Shown here: positions 22,774 to 34,638 of the stretch, one piece after another
How positions within the stretch are numbered: the first letter of the stretch is position 1
How the letters are laid out: each line of letters starts with the position of its first letter
Origin: Aegilops tauschii subsp. strangulata
Taxonomy: Eukaryota > Streptophyta > Magnoliopsida > Poales > Poaceae
Direction: 5' to 3'
NCBI RefSeq assembly: GCF_002575655.3
Contig: NC_053040.3
Span: 464,428,780-464,492,779, forward strand
Length of the DNA stretch: 64,000 bases
The notes under the pieces: generated by a model
What the model saw: the letters and a program-made list of their open reading frames with translations, nothing else
Databases searched by the model: none
Told to the model about the DNA's origin: nothing
Position numbers and translations under genes: made by a program

Positions 22774-22793
22774 GTTGACGCCCATCGTGGGGC
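22774..22793 (+). promoter_or_regulatory. Primer-binding site region of the outer LTR element
   Basis: GTTGACGCCCATCGTGGGGC directly follows the LTR end. The minus-strand relative has GTTGGCGCCCATAGTGGGGC (35988 leftwards). The priming tRNA was not identified. Confidence 0.55.
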
Positions 22794-25727
22794 TCGCGCA
22801 CGGTGCTGTTGAGTTTTTGGAGGGATTTCTTTAGGGATCGAGGAGCTCGTGATTAAATAGAGAAAATTACGATTGCGTCGGGTGTGCTGTCGCCGCTACA
22901 ATTTGAAGATGTGTTCGAGACCAATCAATGCAAAGATTACGTCACAGGGACCAACAGAAATTTTTGCAGCATGTTATACGATTGGGGAGCGGTCGAATCG
23001 CAAGTCGCCCAGACAGTATTTTTCTGTTGCGGCACGTTTTTTCGACGCGCCAAGTTCCGAGGTGCTTGTCGGTACCGCGACTTCCGAGTCGTAGAGCTTA
23101 CATCAATCGTACCAACTACTAGTACACGTTATTATCATACAAAGGACCAACAGGATCTAGGCTGCTCACGTGGGTTGAGTACTAGTTCAAATTTCTAAAT
23201 TGCTAGTATCTCGAATAGCTATACATACGTGGAGGCAGGCTGTACAATGAAAGATGAGCCGAGATGTCCAGTCAGCAGCGCTGCACACAAGAAAGAAAGA
23301 AAAAAGGGGCGTGGGGTGGCCAAGTCAACCACGACCCGGAATTTGATACAGCCATTGTTCAGGAACGGATTCAGCTACTACCGCGGTTTCGGCTCCGGCC
23401 GCCTGTCGCCGCCGTACTATGAGCCGGCCATCCCGCCTCCGCTCACAAGTGGCTCCGGCCGGGCCGGCCACCCCGCTCTCGCACCTCCGGCTACGCCTGG
23501 CGCGTCGCCCGTCCTGCGCGCCTACCAAATCCGCCACTTCTGTAGCGACCGCCGCAGCAAATCACCGCTGTCGCTGGCGCTGCCTTGCGCCTCCTCTGCT
23601 TCACGTTGGTTCTGAGCCGCCGTACTGAGTGACGCACCAAATCCCCCCAGCTCCAGCTCTGAGCCACTTTGGCCGTGCTTTTTTCCACCGGCCAAGCCAC
23701 CGTCGACGGCTCCTTCGGCAAAAGATGACCACGGGCCCGGGTCCGGGTCGTGGGCAGGCTCGCCTCGCTTCCAAGTCGGACTTGCTTCGCCTCGCCGAGT
23801 TGCCTTCGGCGCTCCACTGTATTGAGCCACCAAGTCGCTGCCGCCGTTGCGGCACCGCTTCAACTTCCCGAGGCCCTGCTGCTTCAGCTCCAAGCCAGCC
23901 GCTCGACTCGCCTCCGCCGGTTTTCGCCGACCCGCCGCCTCGCGCCACTAGTCGCCGGCCGGCCCTGCTATTTCTGCCACGAGCCGTCCCCGGATTCATC
24001 GCTGCAGCGCCCGTCTGCTCCAGGCCACCTCGCTGCCGCGGCCTTGCGCCAAGTCGCCACCGTCTCACCTCATCTCCGGCGCGTCGTCTCCGCCTCTGCC
24101 GGATCGCTGAGCCGCCGTGACCACGCAAGCCGTCCCAGCGTGAGCAGCTTCGCCGGCCGAGCCGCGCCCCTGTTTCAAATCGTTGTGTTGAGCTGCCACC
24201 GTGACCCGCCCGCATGCCACCTGCAAACCGCTCCAGCTAGAGTCGCCGCCTTGGCCTCCCGTAAGCTGGTTCCCCGGCGCCGCCCCGCGTCTGGTTGTGC
24301 TCAGTTCCTCTGCCTCCGGGCGTTCGCCCAAGCCGGTTCCAGGTCGACGCCCAGGCCCTGTTTCCCCGCTGTGGCTGGCGGCCCGTGCAAAAGAAGAGCC
24401 AGAATCACTTTTTAAGAAAATCTGGTCAGGCGCATGCATGGAGAAGGCAAAAGGGCTCCATTACATTATTTATTGGCACAGATTTCGAAATTTGACAAGC
24501 ACTAGGCCTACTACCAGCTGCTGACAGTCGCTACGCATGGCGAAAGTAAACCTGCCCGAAGCCATTTGATTAAAAGAAATACAGAGAAGAAGAAGCGGCC
24601 AAGCTAGCCACGTGATGTCAAATAAACATGCTTCTCACGTCTCATCAAATTGGCAAGTACATATGCTGTTTTATCGTCCTGGCTGTGTCCGGCATTATTA
24701 AACTAAACGCCAGTGTCCACGATTCGCCCGACGAAACATCAGGTCATATTCATCCAAATTTGTTTTATTAGCACATATTGTTTTTGTCAAATAACAGTTT
24801 ATCTTTGCCTTCGTCTGCTATGTTGTTTATACAGGACAATGGTTCACTGCAAGAGCGATGGTCGTGTCATGGATGTATAGCTCGCGCCATCATTATCATG
24901 CGCTAGCATCTGATCGTGCCATGATGATCGACGAATATATGTGCAAACCGCCGTTTTTACGCCCCGATTTACATCAACATGACGTGGTTGACTTGCCCGT
25001 CCCCGCGGCTTACTGCGCCTGCGATTGACTCGCCCGTCCGCATCAGCTTACAACGCTGCGGCCGGTTCATCTGCCTGCTCTCGCGGACGACTCGGCCGTG
25101 ATTGATTTCAGCTTTACCGTGGTGATCATCGACTCCGCGGTGGATAACTACTGGCCTGACATATCAGGTGAAATCCATCCAGTATATTTTTATATTACAT
25201 ATTGCTTTCTTTAAAAGAGCAATTACTCTGTCTTGCAAGTTCTCCAATGCAGGACAAGTTGTCTACTGCAAAAGGGACTATTATATCACTGAGCTATTGA
25301 ATGACTCATACCGGTTTATATCACGGTTAAATATGAAGAATCTCAAGCCAACTCCTTGAGTCGTCTTGCTACGATGACATGACTCAGTAAATGTTGCCAG
25401 TTTGAGCAGATTCAAGAACTCCGGGTCATTGGAGGGAAGATAACCCAGCCCCGGAGGCTATTGCTATATTGATGAAAATTAAAGGGCCGTCAGAAAATTT
25501 CCGGCTTAAAATGAAGGATCCCGGTTTAAAATCTGGCTCAAGAGAAATATGTCTCTCACAAAGCTTTGAAGCTCTCAATATCCGGTTTAAAACTCCGGTT
25601 CAAAAAGAATCCATCTCTCGCAAGTCCGAGTTCTCGGGAAAAATTAAAGGTTGGCAAAGAGAACCTGTGGCCATGATGCGCGGTTCAAACATGGGTATCC
25701 TGCCTTATGAGCTTATCTTATTATGAT

Positions 25728-25905
25728 CACTTGGGGGCTTCCTACTCAATGAGCATAGCTATGACTACCCTTTGATCCGGCTTGTACGCCATGATTACAA
25801 AATACTTGGGAGCTTCCTGCTCATCGAGCATAGCTATGACTACCCTTTGATCCGGCTTACAGGCTGGGCTGTAAACATCACTTGGGGGCTTCCTGTTCAA
25901 ACATA
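25728..25905 (+). repeat. Tandem 76-bp repeat
   Basis: Two and a half copies of a unit starting ACTTGGGGGCTTCCT and running through GAGCATAGCTATGACTACCC. Part of the internal region of the LTR element. Confidence 0.7.
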
Positions 25906-26155
25906 GGTGTATTCACCAAAGAGAACATAGCGTCACTACCCTCTTGTCTGGCTTGAAACACCAGGTGTATTCACCAAAGTTTCCAGGTTATCTTGTTCAA
26001 ACATAGGTGTATTCACCGAAGTGGACATGACCTTTTTGGCGTGGAATGCTAGGTGTATTCAGCAAAAATTTCCGGGTTTATCCTGTTCAAACATAGGTGT
26101 ATTCACCAAAGAGAACATAACCCTTCAGGCTTGGAAGCCAGGTGTATTCACCTAA
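25896..26155 (+). repeat. Six copies of an AGGTGTATTCACC motif, about 45-bp spacing
   Basis: The motif recurs six times with alternating flanks (AAACATAGGTG or CCAGGTG). The related minus-strand element keeps only one clear copy (31470-31484), so the array expanded here or shrank there. Confidence 0.7.
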
Positions 26156-27577
26156 AAACCCGGGTTATCCTGCCTTTTTAAGTCTGCCACTCCGCCCAGG
26201 TAATCCTGGAATGACCCGCCATACTTTTGACAGTCAATCTTATACAAGACCCTGAACTTGTCAAAGTTAAAACGACGATTGGTCATGTGAGGACCGGCTT
26301 CTAAGGTTTGTATGAAGGTTTAACTCAGTGGCTGTGCGGCCCTTGAAAGCACTTGATTTTTAGGCCTGGCCGCCTATGAAAGCCTTGATCTTTTGATTTA
26401 TATTTGAACATTTTTTGAGGTTCATCTTTTGTGACATGTTAATACATTGTTGAAAACCAATGAGGGCTATGATGCCTTATGGTTCATATATGAAATTTCC
26501 TGGTGTTTATTAACTCGGCCTGGCTTTTGACGTTAAGTCGCCAGTGTATGATGATTATGTGCTTGAAGTTCTGGCTCTAACCTTTGGGATGTTACCCCTT
26601 ACTATCTTTGGCTTTGCAAGCCGGCGGTATAAACAAATTGAATAGGGCGTTGTGCTCTCAATATTTGGGTTGAAACCCTTACTGCACGACAGATGATGAG
26701 TTGGTAGTGTTAACAAATATCATAGGTATGATATTTATTTTGTTATAATTATATGAGGTTTGATAACTCGCCCTGGCTTTGGAGGTTAAGTCGCCAGTAT
26801 ATTTTGGATTGCGTCATTGGAATCATGCGCTTATAAATCATTGGATTGTTACCCTCACTGGACATGGTGATATAAGACGGCAATATGAGCCGATTCTGTA
26901 GGTATGTTTTCCTGGTTATATGAGTATGCGAGGTTTGATAACCCGCCCTGACTTTTAACTTTAAGTTGCCAGTATGTTTAGGCTTGAATGGCCTCAATGC
27001 TGGTCTTTTTCCATAATTGCATAAGACTATATTATGTTTGGGTTGTTACCCGCCCTGGCTTTTGACGTTAAGTCGCCAGGGCATATTTGTTTAAACTCTG
27101 TGCAGGATTTGCAGAGCTATGACTTACATAAATGATTAAGTTCAAGCCCATCATCAAAAATTGAAATTGGTGTTTCAAAAGGGTTATCAATTATTGATTT
27201 TCACAAAGGCTATAAACCAGCGGGTTACAAAAATTCTGGTTCACAATGAAAGCGCATTAAGTCGCCATTGGCCAATAGCCGCCGGGTATTTAAACTCTGG
27301 ATTTACTTGTCAACCGATAAGGTATTCAAATCTTTAATAGCCAAAATTGGCTGGATTTTCATGATGATATTGAATGACTAAGGTTTTCATACCGGATTAT
27401 ATTATTCAAATCTTGAATAGCCAACATGGCTGGATTTTTATTATGGTTATCAATAACTAGTATTATGATTGAGGTTTTCAAAGTCGCTTCAGCGCAATGG
27501 CTATTATTTCTTTATCAATGGATATGATTTATTCTGCAATGGAAGGAATAGTCCCGAGTCGCTGCAGGCTTACGACC

Positions 27578-28250
27578 TGACACTTGGGGGCTACATTATT
27601 CAAATCATAATTATATCAAATATGGAAGTCCCATGTCGCTGCAAGCATGCACCATGACACTTGGGGGGCTAATGCAAGGTCATTCTTAACTTGCCTTATT
27701 GAAGACCCGACCCATCACATAGTGATGAGCCGGCCCTTGGGGGCTACCAATTGCTCCTGTCAAAAATTCAAGGTACACAAGCTTTAATCCACTATATGGA
27801 AGGGTCCACTACTCAGTTGGTAGAGTACACAACTCTTAACCTTATGGACGTGCGTTCGAGCCCCAATGGTGGGGGTTACATCATATAATGTTATTTTCAA
27901 TGAAGTATATATAAAGTCCCAGATCAGTATTGTCTTGCTGAGCTGGCCCTTGGGGGCTACATGTTGCTGTTCAAGTCTACATGATCATATCTACAAAGTC
28001 CCTGCTCATTATTGCATAATGACCCGGCCCTTGAGGGCTACACTGGTTGAAGTTTTTATGAGCATAAGGCAATTACAAATCCCAGGTTTCTGCAAGCATG
28101 ACAACCCGGCACTTGGGGGCTACATATGTGGAATATCCAGTTTGACTAGTGACTGAGATGAACAAACCCTGATTTCTTCAAGGTTGCGACATTTTTATTG
28201 AAGCAAGTCTTAAGCGGTTACTACGCTCCCTTCTTAAAACTTGGGGGCTA
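27578..28250 (+). repeat. Repeated polypurine-like motif TTGGGGGCTAC
   Basis: CACTTGGGGGCTAC or CCCTTGGGGGCTAC occurs near 27578, 27658, 27737, 27948, 28029 (one base different), 28109 and 28239, spaced about 80-210 bp. It closely resembles the true polypurine tract CTGGGGGCTAA at 28664-28672. The same series is present in reverse in the minus-strand element (about 30130-30790). Confidence 0.7.
27802..27873 (+). tRNA. tRNA-Lys(CUU)-like sequence inside the LTR element, decayed
   Basis: 72 nt with the D-loop block CAGTTGGTAGAG, anticodon loop CTCTTAA (anticodon CUU) and T-loop TTCGAGC. The D stem is preserved by paired changes (ACTC/GAGT). The T stem has two mismatches and the acceptor 5' strand does not pair, so a functional tRNA is unlikely. 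Boxes A and B are still recognisable. A better preserved homologue sits at the same place in the minus-strand element (30503-30574). Confidence 0.55.
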
Positions 28251-28672
28251 CAAGTGATATGCATATAAGGGAGGTATATTTTCAAGATTGATGATTAGCA
28301 ACAATTATGACCCGGTGCCATCAATATTTACAAGCCGGAAATTTTGGATAAACAGGCAAGTTTTACATCTTCAAGCAGGCTGAATATCAGATGAGTATTT
28401 CAGAGACCAATATTTTTGTTAAGCATTGGAAGCTGAGTCAAATGAATTATTCTTCACAATATTTCTGTGAGAAACCAACGTCAGCAAATTGAGTATGAAG
28501 TTGGCCTATTGACCCAGATTTTCTAGAAGAAGGAAATTACAAGGAATTAAGGATGATTAGGTGCCGGCTTACAAGAATTCTTTACCCGGAGCACAATCTG
28601 TCAAATTTGATCTTGAGTTATTTTTGCAGGATCAGTTTAACATGGATAAATCCAAATTAAACTGGGGGCTAA

Positions 28673-29006
28673 TGTCGGGGATATACCCCGCGTTATGACC
28701 CGACCGGATATATGACCCGGTTGGGACTTGGCATTTCATTGATAACCCGCCGGAGGATTGGCGACTCACGAGTCTGGCGGCTCACTGATATGACGACTCA
28801 CTAAATGGCCCCGACGGCGGGTCAGTTAGAGGACTAGGCCCAAGGCCCAGAAGGCCGACTCATGTTATGGTGGGCCGGCTTAAGAGGAAAGCATAAGGAA
28901 TATTCCCTTACAAAGGAAGCAAGACTAGGACTCCACTTGTAATAGAGTAATCCTAATCCTACTAGGACTAGTCATGTAACCCGCCCTTCAACTTATGTAA
29001 GGAGGG
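28673..29006 (+). repeat. 3' LTR of the outer element, first part (resumes 36742-36784)
   Basis: Starts TGTCGGGGATATACCCCGCG after the polypurine tract, and is interrupted after GGAGGG by the minus-strand element. The 43 bp at 36742-36784 continue the LTR to CTCTAAGG, where similarity ends abruptly. The final 300 or so bp of the LTR are missing. Confidence 0.85.
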
Positions 29007-29704
29007 TGTCATGGATTTGTCACGTTAGATGTCCTAGTGTGAGGACTTAGTCGTGAGGCCAACGCATCTATATGGTAGCTTGAGAGGGGTTGATTGGAAT
29101 CGAGAGACGCAACACAAGACAAGGGTTTATACAACTTCGGGCCCCGGGAAACATCATCCGGTAACAACCCTACATGTTGTTTGTGGCTATGTCTCATTAT
29201 CTTCACGAGGGAGTCGCCGTATATCCGGCTCTCCTAGTTGTGTCTAGCCTTAACAATTATTCAACCTCTCCCCTCTTGGGGTGCCCCACCCCTCCTTATA
29301 TAAGTTGAAGGGGCGGGTTACATGTAGAGTCCAACTCGGATTAAAACTTAAACTATTCTGACTTTGCATCACGGGCTTCTCTCCATGGGCTTCTTACCGT
29401 CTTGGGCTTCTTACGTCTCGGGCTTATTTACCCCAGGCGACTCTGTCTTTCGGGTTATAACTGTCTGCCGGCTTACCATATGGCTTACAATCTGACTTAT
29501 AATCTGGCTTGGAATCTGACTTAACATCTGCCGGCTTATAATCTGACTTAACATCTGCTGGCTTATAATCTGACTTAACATCTGCGGGCTTATAATCTGA
29601 CTTAACATCTGCCGGCTTATAATCTGCCGGATCACCAATGAAACACCAAGTCCCAGCCGGGTCATATCTCCGGCTGGGTCACACCGCGGGGTATATCCCC
29701 GACA
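29007..29704 (-). repeat. 3' LTR of the minus-strand element (698 bp)
   Basis: Plus-strand ends are TGTCATGG and CCCCGACA. U3 holds four copies of a 27-bp minisatellite (about 29509-29632). TATA in minus sense at 29294-29304. Confidence 0.85.
29509..29632 (-). repeat. 27-bp LTR minisatellite, about 4 copies
   Basis: Unit GGCTTATAATCTGACTTAAC plus ATCTGCC on the plus strand. The open frame across it (repeat of SQIISRQML) is a by-product of the 27-bp period. Confidence 0.8.
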
Positions 29705-29718
29705 TTAGCCCCCAGTTT

Positions 29719-32700
29719 AATTTGGATTTATCCATGTTAAACTGATCCTGTAAAACAAACACAAGAAAAAATTTGACAGACTATACTCCAGGTTAAGAAC
29801 TCTTGTAAGCCGGCACCTGATCATCCTTAACTCCTTGGCATTTCCTTCTTCTAGAAAATTCGGTTAATAGGCCAGCTTCATAATCAATTTGCTGACGTTG
29901 GCTTCTCACAGAAATATTGTGAAAAATAATTCATTTGATTCAGCTCCCAATCTTTAACAAAAATATTGGTCTTGAAATACTCATCTGATTTTCAGTCGGC
30001 TTGAAGATGTAGAACTTGTCGGTTTAACATTACCAAAACTTCCGGTTTGTAAATATTGATGGCACCGGGTCATAATTGTTGCTAACATCAAGCTTGAAAA
30101 TGTACCTCCTATATGCATATCACTTGTAGCCCCCAAGTCTTAAGAAGGGAGCGTAGTAAGGGCTTAAGACTTGCTTCAATATAAATGTTGCAACCTTGAA
30201 GAAATCCGTGTTTGTTCATCTCAGTCACTAGTCAAAACTAAATATTCCACATATGTAGCCCCCAAGTGCCGGGTTGTCATGCTTGCAGCAACCTGGGACT
30301 TGTAATTGCCTTATACTCATGAAAACTTCAACCAGTGTAGTCCCCAAGGGCCGGGTCATTATGCAATAATGAGCAGGGTCTTTATTGATATGATCATGTA
30401 GACTTGAACAGTAGTGTGTAGCCCCCAAGGGCCGGCTCAAGAAGACAATACTGAGCTGGGACTTTATATGTACTTCATTGAAAATAACATCATATGATGT
30501 AACCCCACCATGGGGCTTGAACCCACGTCCACAAGGTTAAGAGTCTTGTCCTCTACCAACTGAGCAATGAACCCTTCAATATAATGGATTAAGGCTTGTG
30601 TACCTTGAATTTTTGACAGGAGCAATTGGTAGCCCCCAAGGGCTGGCTCATTATAATGTGATGAGTCGGGTCTTCAATAAAGCAAGTAAAAAATGACCTT
30701 GCATTAGCCCCCAAGTGCCATGGTACATGCTGGCAGTGACATGGGACTTGCATATTGATGTAATTTCAACTCCCCAAGTGTCGGGTCGTAAGCCTGCAGC
30801 GACTCGGGACTATTCCTTCCATTGTAGAATAAATCATATCCATCGATAAAATAATATCCATTGTGCTAAAGCGACTTTGAAAACCTCAATCATAATACTG
30901 GTTATTGATAACCATAATAAAAATCCAGCCATGTTGGCTATTAAAGATTTGAATAATATAACCCAATGATTTATAAGCGCTTGATTCCAATGGCGAAACC
31001 AAATATATACTAGCGACTTAACATCCAAAGCCAGACCTGGTTAATAAACACCGGATACTTTCTCATCATATACTGGCGACTTATAGTCGAAAGCCAGGCC
31101 GGGTTAATAAACACAGGTTATTGTCATATATGAATCATAAAGCATTATAAGCCTCATTGGTTTTCAACCATGTATTAACATGTCACAAAGGATGAACCTA
31201 AAAAAACTTTCAAATATAAATCAAAAGAGAAACAAGGCTTTTCATAGGCTGCCAGGCCTAAAAATCAAGTGCTTTCAAGGGCCGCACAACCACTGAGTTA
31301 AATCTTCATACAAACCTTATAAGGCGGACCTCACACGACCAATCGTCATTTTATCTTTGACAAGTTCTGGGTCTGTATAAGATTGACTTGTCAAAAGTAC
31401 GGCGGGTCATTCCAGGATTACCTGGGCGGAGTGGCAGACTTAAAAAGGCAGGATAACCTGGGTTTTTAGGTGAATACACCTGGCTTCCAAGCCTGGCTTT
31501 TAAGCCTATTACAAGGGTCATAAAAACTCTTGTCCTTTGAACAAAGAGCCCCCAAGTAATATTTTTGAGCTGTGCTCGGCGGGTACCTATGTTTGAGTTG
31601 TGCTTTGCAACAGACTCTCTTTGGTCCCTTTAACCTGGGTAGCAAGCCCCCAAGTGTTTTTTTTTGTAATCATGGCGTATAAGCCGGATCAAAGGGTAAT
31701 CATAGCTTCGCTCAATAAGCCGAAAGCCCCCATGTGACCATAATAAGATAAGCCCATAAGGCAGGATACCCATGTTTGAACCACACATTATGGCAGCAAG
31801 TTCTCTTTGGCAACCTTTAACTTTCCCTGAGAACTCGAACTTGCGAGAGATGGATTCTTTTCGAATCGGAATTTTAAGCCGGATATTGAGAGCTTCAAAG
31901 CTTTGTGAGAGACAGATTTCTCTTGAACCGGATTTTAAACCGGAATCCTTGATTTTAAACCAGAAATTTTCGGATGGCCCTTTAAGTTTCATCAATATAG
32001 CAGTAGCCTTCGGGACCGGGTTATCTTTCCCTCCAACGTCCTGGGATTCTTGAATTTGCTGAAACTAGCAAGATTTGCTGAGTCATATCATTGTAGCCCC
32101 CGATCTTAAGACGATTCAAGGAGTTGGCTTAAGATTCTTCATAGTTTGACCGTGATATAAACTGGCATATAGTTGAACAGTGGAATGCTGGAATTTGTTG
32201 ATGCTGAAAGCAAGGTGGCGAGTTGATGATTTTTGCAACACTCAGTGTTTATCCCGGCATGAGTCATTCAGCAAACTCCGTGACATGACGGTCATCTTTT
32301 GCAGTGAACAATTGTCCTGCATCAGAAAATATCACAAGCCCAAGTACTTGTTTTTTAAAGAGTAAAAAACATATCAATAAAAATTGACTGGACAGGATTC
32401 ATCTGATTTGTCCCGGTGATAGATAATCCTCAGAATGTGCCGATCGAGGTGGCTCAAGGCGGACCCTCCGGGTCATCATTTTTTTAAACTGGCCAATTGG
32501 CACTTTTTCTGAATAATGATTGATCAGGAGTATCATGCGGGGTCAACCCCCTTTCTTTCTTTTACTTTCTTTTCTCTTCTGGCCTTCAACATATCTGAAA
32601 ATCCATGAACTCAAATCATCGGCAGGAACCCATAGCAAGTACGTTTTCTGTATCCGCCGAAACTGAAGCTGGCATTTCTTCAGTGGTCAATTGAGTTGAA

Positions 32701-33989
32701 GCAGAGTATTTGCAAACGTAAATATTAGGATTCCCCACATCGACAAACAACATCCGGCTCATGGGGCGCAGGTCGCGCGAGAGGACCCGGGTCAGGGCAT
32801 CATGGAGCCGAGCTGTCGTTGTAACTTTTTCCAAAGGTCCACTGAAGTTTGACTTGCATCGTAAATTCCTTTTTGGTCTTGGTATGTTGCAACTCCGAAA
32901 TTCAGGTTCCATGGACGAAATCCTTTGCACTCCCCCGGCTATGCTAAAGTAGATTTTGATGTTAATAATAACTCCATCGCCGGTTCGAGCTGCAATGACA
33001 GTGAAACTGGCAGGACCCTGTGACGTACGGCACCGCTGCAGGTGCGAGCTCCATTGTTACGAGAGCCTTGACCATTTACTAAACCAAGTAGTAGCACATG
33101 CTACTCCCAGCTACCATACCAAGTACTACTAATCGCATCCAAGATGTGCGTTCACGCACCACCTCCCTTTTTTCTTTTTTTCTTTTTTGCTCTGGTAAAC
33201 AGCTGCAACGGGAGCGCTCAAAGACGGTTTATGCGGACAATTTAAACGCGGGCACGGCGGCTCAGCAGAGGCAAGCGGGGATGGAGTCCGGTGCAGCAGG
33301 CAGTGATGTGCCGGGCTTCGCGAGGCAGCGGAGGCGGGCGCCTCGAAAATCTGGCTCAAGGTGGGAGCAGTCACAGGTTACTGCTACGGTGAGGGTAGCG
33401 GACGCGGCTCGGTCTGCGCGGGGTCGATGCCAACAAGGAAAAAATCCACAGCAGAAGGATCCGCGCGGCTCAACAGAGCCAGAACCACAGTCGGCAGGGG
33501 TGGCGGCTCGGACGGCCATGGGGTCGGCGGTTCATCGACGGCGACCCAACCATGGCAGAGACGGCGGAGACCCGGAGTGGTGAGCCTGCAGGCGAAAACG
33601 GCGGGGCCGGTGCAGGGCGGCCAGTCTGCAGAGCACGCGAGAGCCGGTGCTAAGCGGGCGTCATGGCAATGGGGGCAGCGACGGCGGCTCACCGATGGCC
33701 AGCGGGGGTGGCCCGGGGTCATGGAGGCATCACGGTGTCTCATCGCGTGGCGGCTCATGGCAGAGCAACAGCATGAAGCCGAACGAAAGCAGCCACGGAG
33801 GAGCGACGACGCGACGGTCGCGGTGGCAAAGGAGTCCGGGGCGGCTCGACGGCGGCAGCAGAGACCGGCCGCAGAGACAGTGGCGGAGTGCCGGTGAGGG
33901 GAGGTCGATCCCAGGCAGGCTGAGGCGGATGGAGACTCGAGGCCGTACCCGAGGCCGCGGGCTGTCGGCGGCGGCGGCTCAACGAGTCG
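29719..33989 (-). other. Internal region of the minus-strand element, 3' side
   Basis: Mirrors the host element: CTTGGGGGCTA-type motifs in reverse, then the tRNA-Lys-like block, then AT-rich sequence, and from about 33140 a GC-rich block open on both strands without recognisable domains. No retroviral motif seen. Interrupted at 33990 by a solo LTR. Confidence 0.6.
30503..30574 (-). tRNA. tRNA-Lys(CUU)-like sequence inside the minus-strand LTR element
   Basis: Read on the minus strand it has GCTCAGTTGGTAGAGG (box A region), CTCTTAA as anticodon loop with stem CAAGA/CCTTG (four of five pairs), the variable region TGGAC, and T arm GTGGG-TTCAAGC-CCCAT (all five pairs, one G-U). The acceptor 5' strand (GGGTTCA) does not pair with GGTGGGG, so it is probably not a working tRNA gene. 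It is closer to plant tRNA-Lys(CUU) than the copy at 27802-27873. Its position, within the series of TTGGGGGCTA motifs, matches that copy. Confidence 0.6.
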
Positions 33990-34638
33990 TGTCGGGGATA
34001 TACCCCGTGGTATGACCCGGCCGGATGTATAACCCGGCCGGACTTGGCGACTCACTAATGACCCTCCCAGACTGGATGACTCACTAAGTGACCCGCCCGA
34101 GCCTGGCGACTTATGGACGACCTGGCAAGCGGATCAGAGGAGCGACAAGACCCTGGGGGCCAGGAGGCTCAAGGCCCAGAAGGCCGGCTTACATTATGGT
34201 AGGCCGGCTTAAGAGGAAAGGCATAAGGAATATTCTCCTACAAAGGAAGCAAGACTAGGACTCCACTTGTAATAGAGTAATCCTAATCCTACTAGGACTA
34301 GTCATGTAACCCGCCCCTTCAACATATATAAGGAGGGGCAGGGCTCCCCAAAGAGGGACAAGCAAGAAGCAATAATCTCTAAGGCTAGACACAATTAGAT
34401 GAGAGCCGGCTTACCGGCGACTCCCTCATGAGCATAATGAGACCTAGCCACAAATAGCATGTAGGGCTATTACCGGATGATGTTTCCCGGGGCCCGAAGC
34501 TGTCTAAATCCTTGTCTTGTGGGTTGATCCGCCTCGCATCTCTCGATTCCGACCAACCCCTTCAAGCTACCGCATAGATGCGTTGGCCTCACGACTAAGT
34601 CCTCACACTAGGACATCTGCCGTGACAATTCTACGACA
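33990..34638 (+). mobile_element. Solo LTR, TGTCGGGG family, plus strand
   Basis: 649 bp from TGTCGGGGATATACCCCGTGG to CAATTCTACGACA, flanked by perfect duplications AGTCG (33985-33989 and 34639-34643). It lies in opposite orientation inside the minus-strand element and is the youngest or near-youngest insertion of this nest by position. Confidence 0.92.

Larger units (their letters stand above)
22794..28672 (+). other. Non-coding internal region of the outer LTR element
   Basis: A 1-kb GC-rich block (about 23390-24400) is open on several frames of both strands, has no recognisable domain and is read as compositional. The rest is AT-richer with the repeat groups listed separately. No retroviral motif (zinc knuckle, DTG, YVDD or FVDD, HHCC) was found. 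It ends in the polypurine tract AAACTGGGGGCTAA before the LTR at 28673. Confidence 0.65.

Noticed and set aside
23229..24439. Many long frames on both strands in a GC-rich block
   Set aside because: Open in most phases at once, without domains, inside the leader or internal region of a non-autonomous LTR element; compositional.
33098..34055. Overlapping frames of 160-220 aa on both strands
   Set aside because: Same GC-rich block as above in the related minus-strand element; one frame even runs into the solo LTR.
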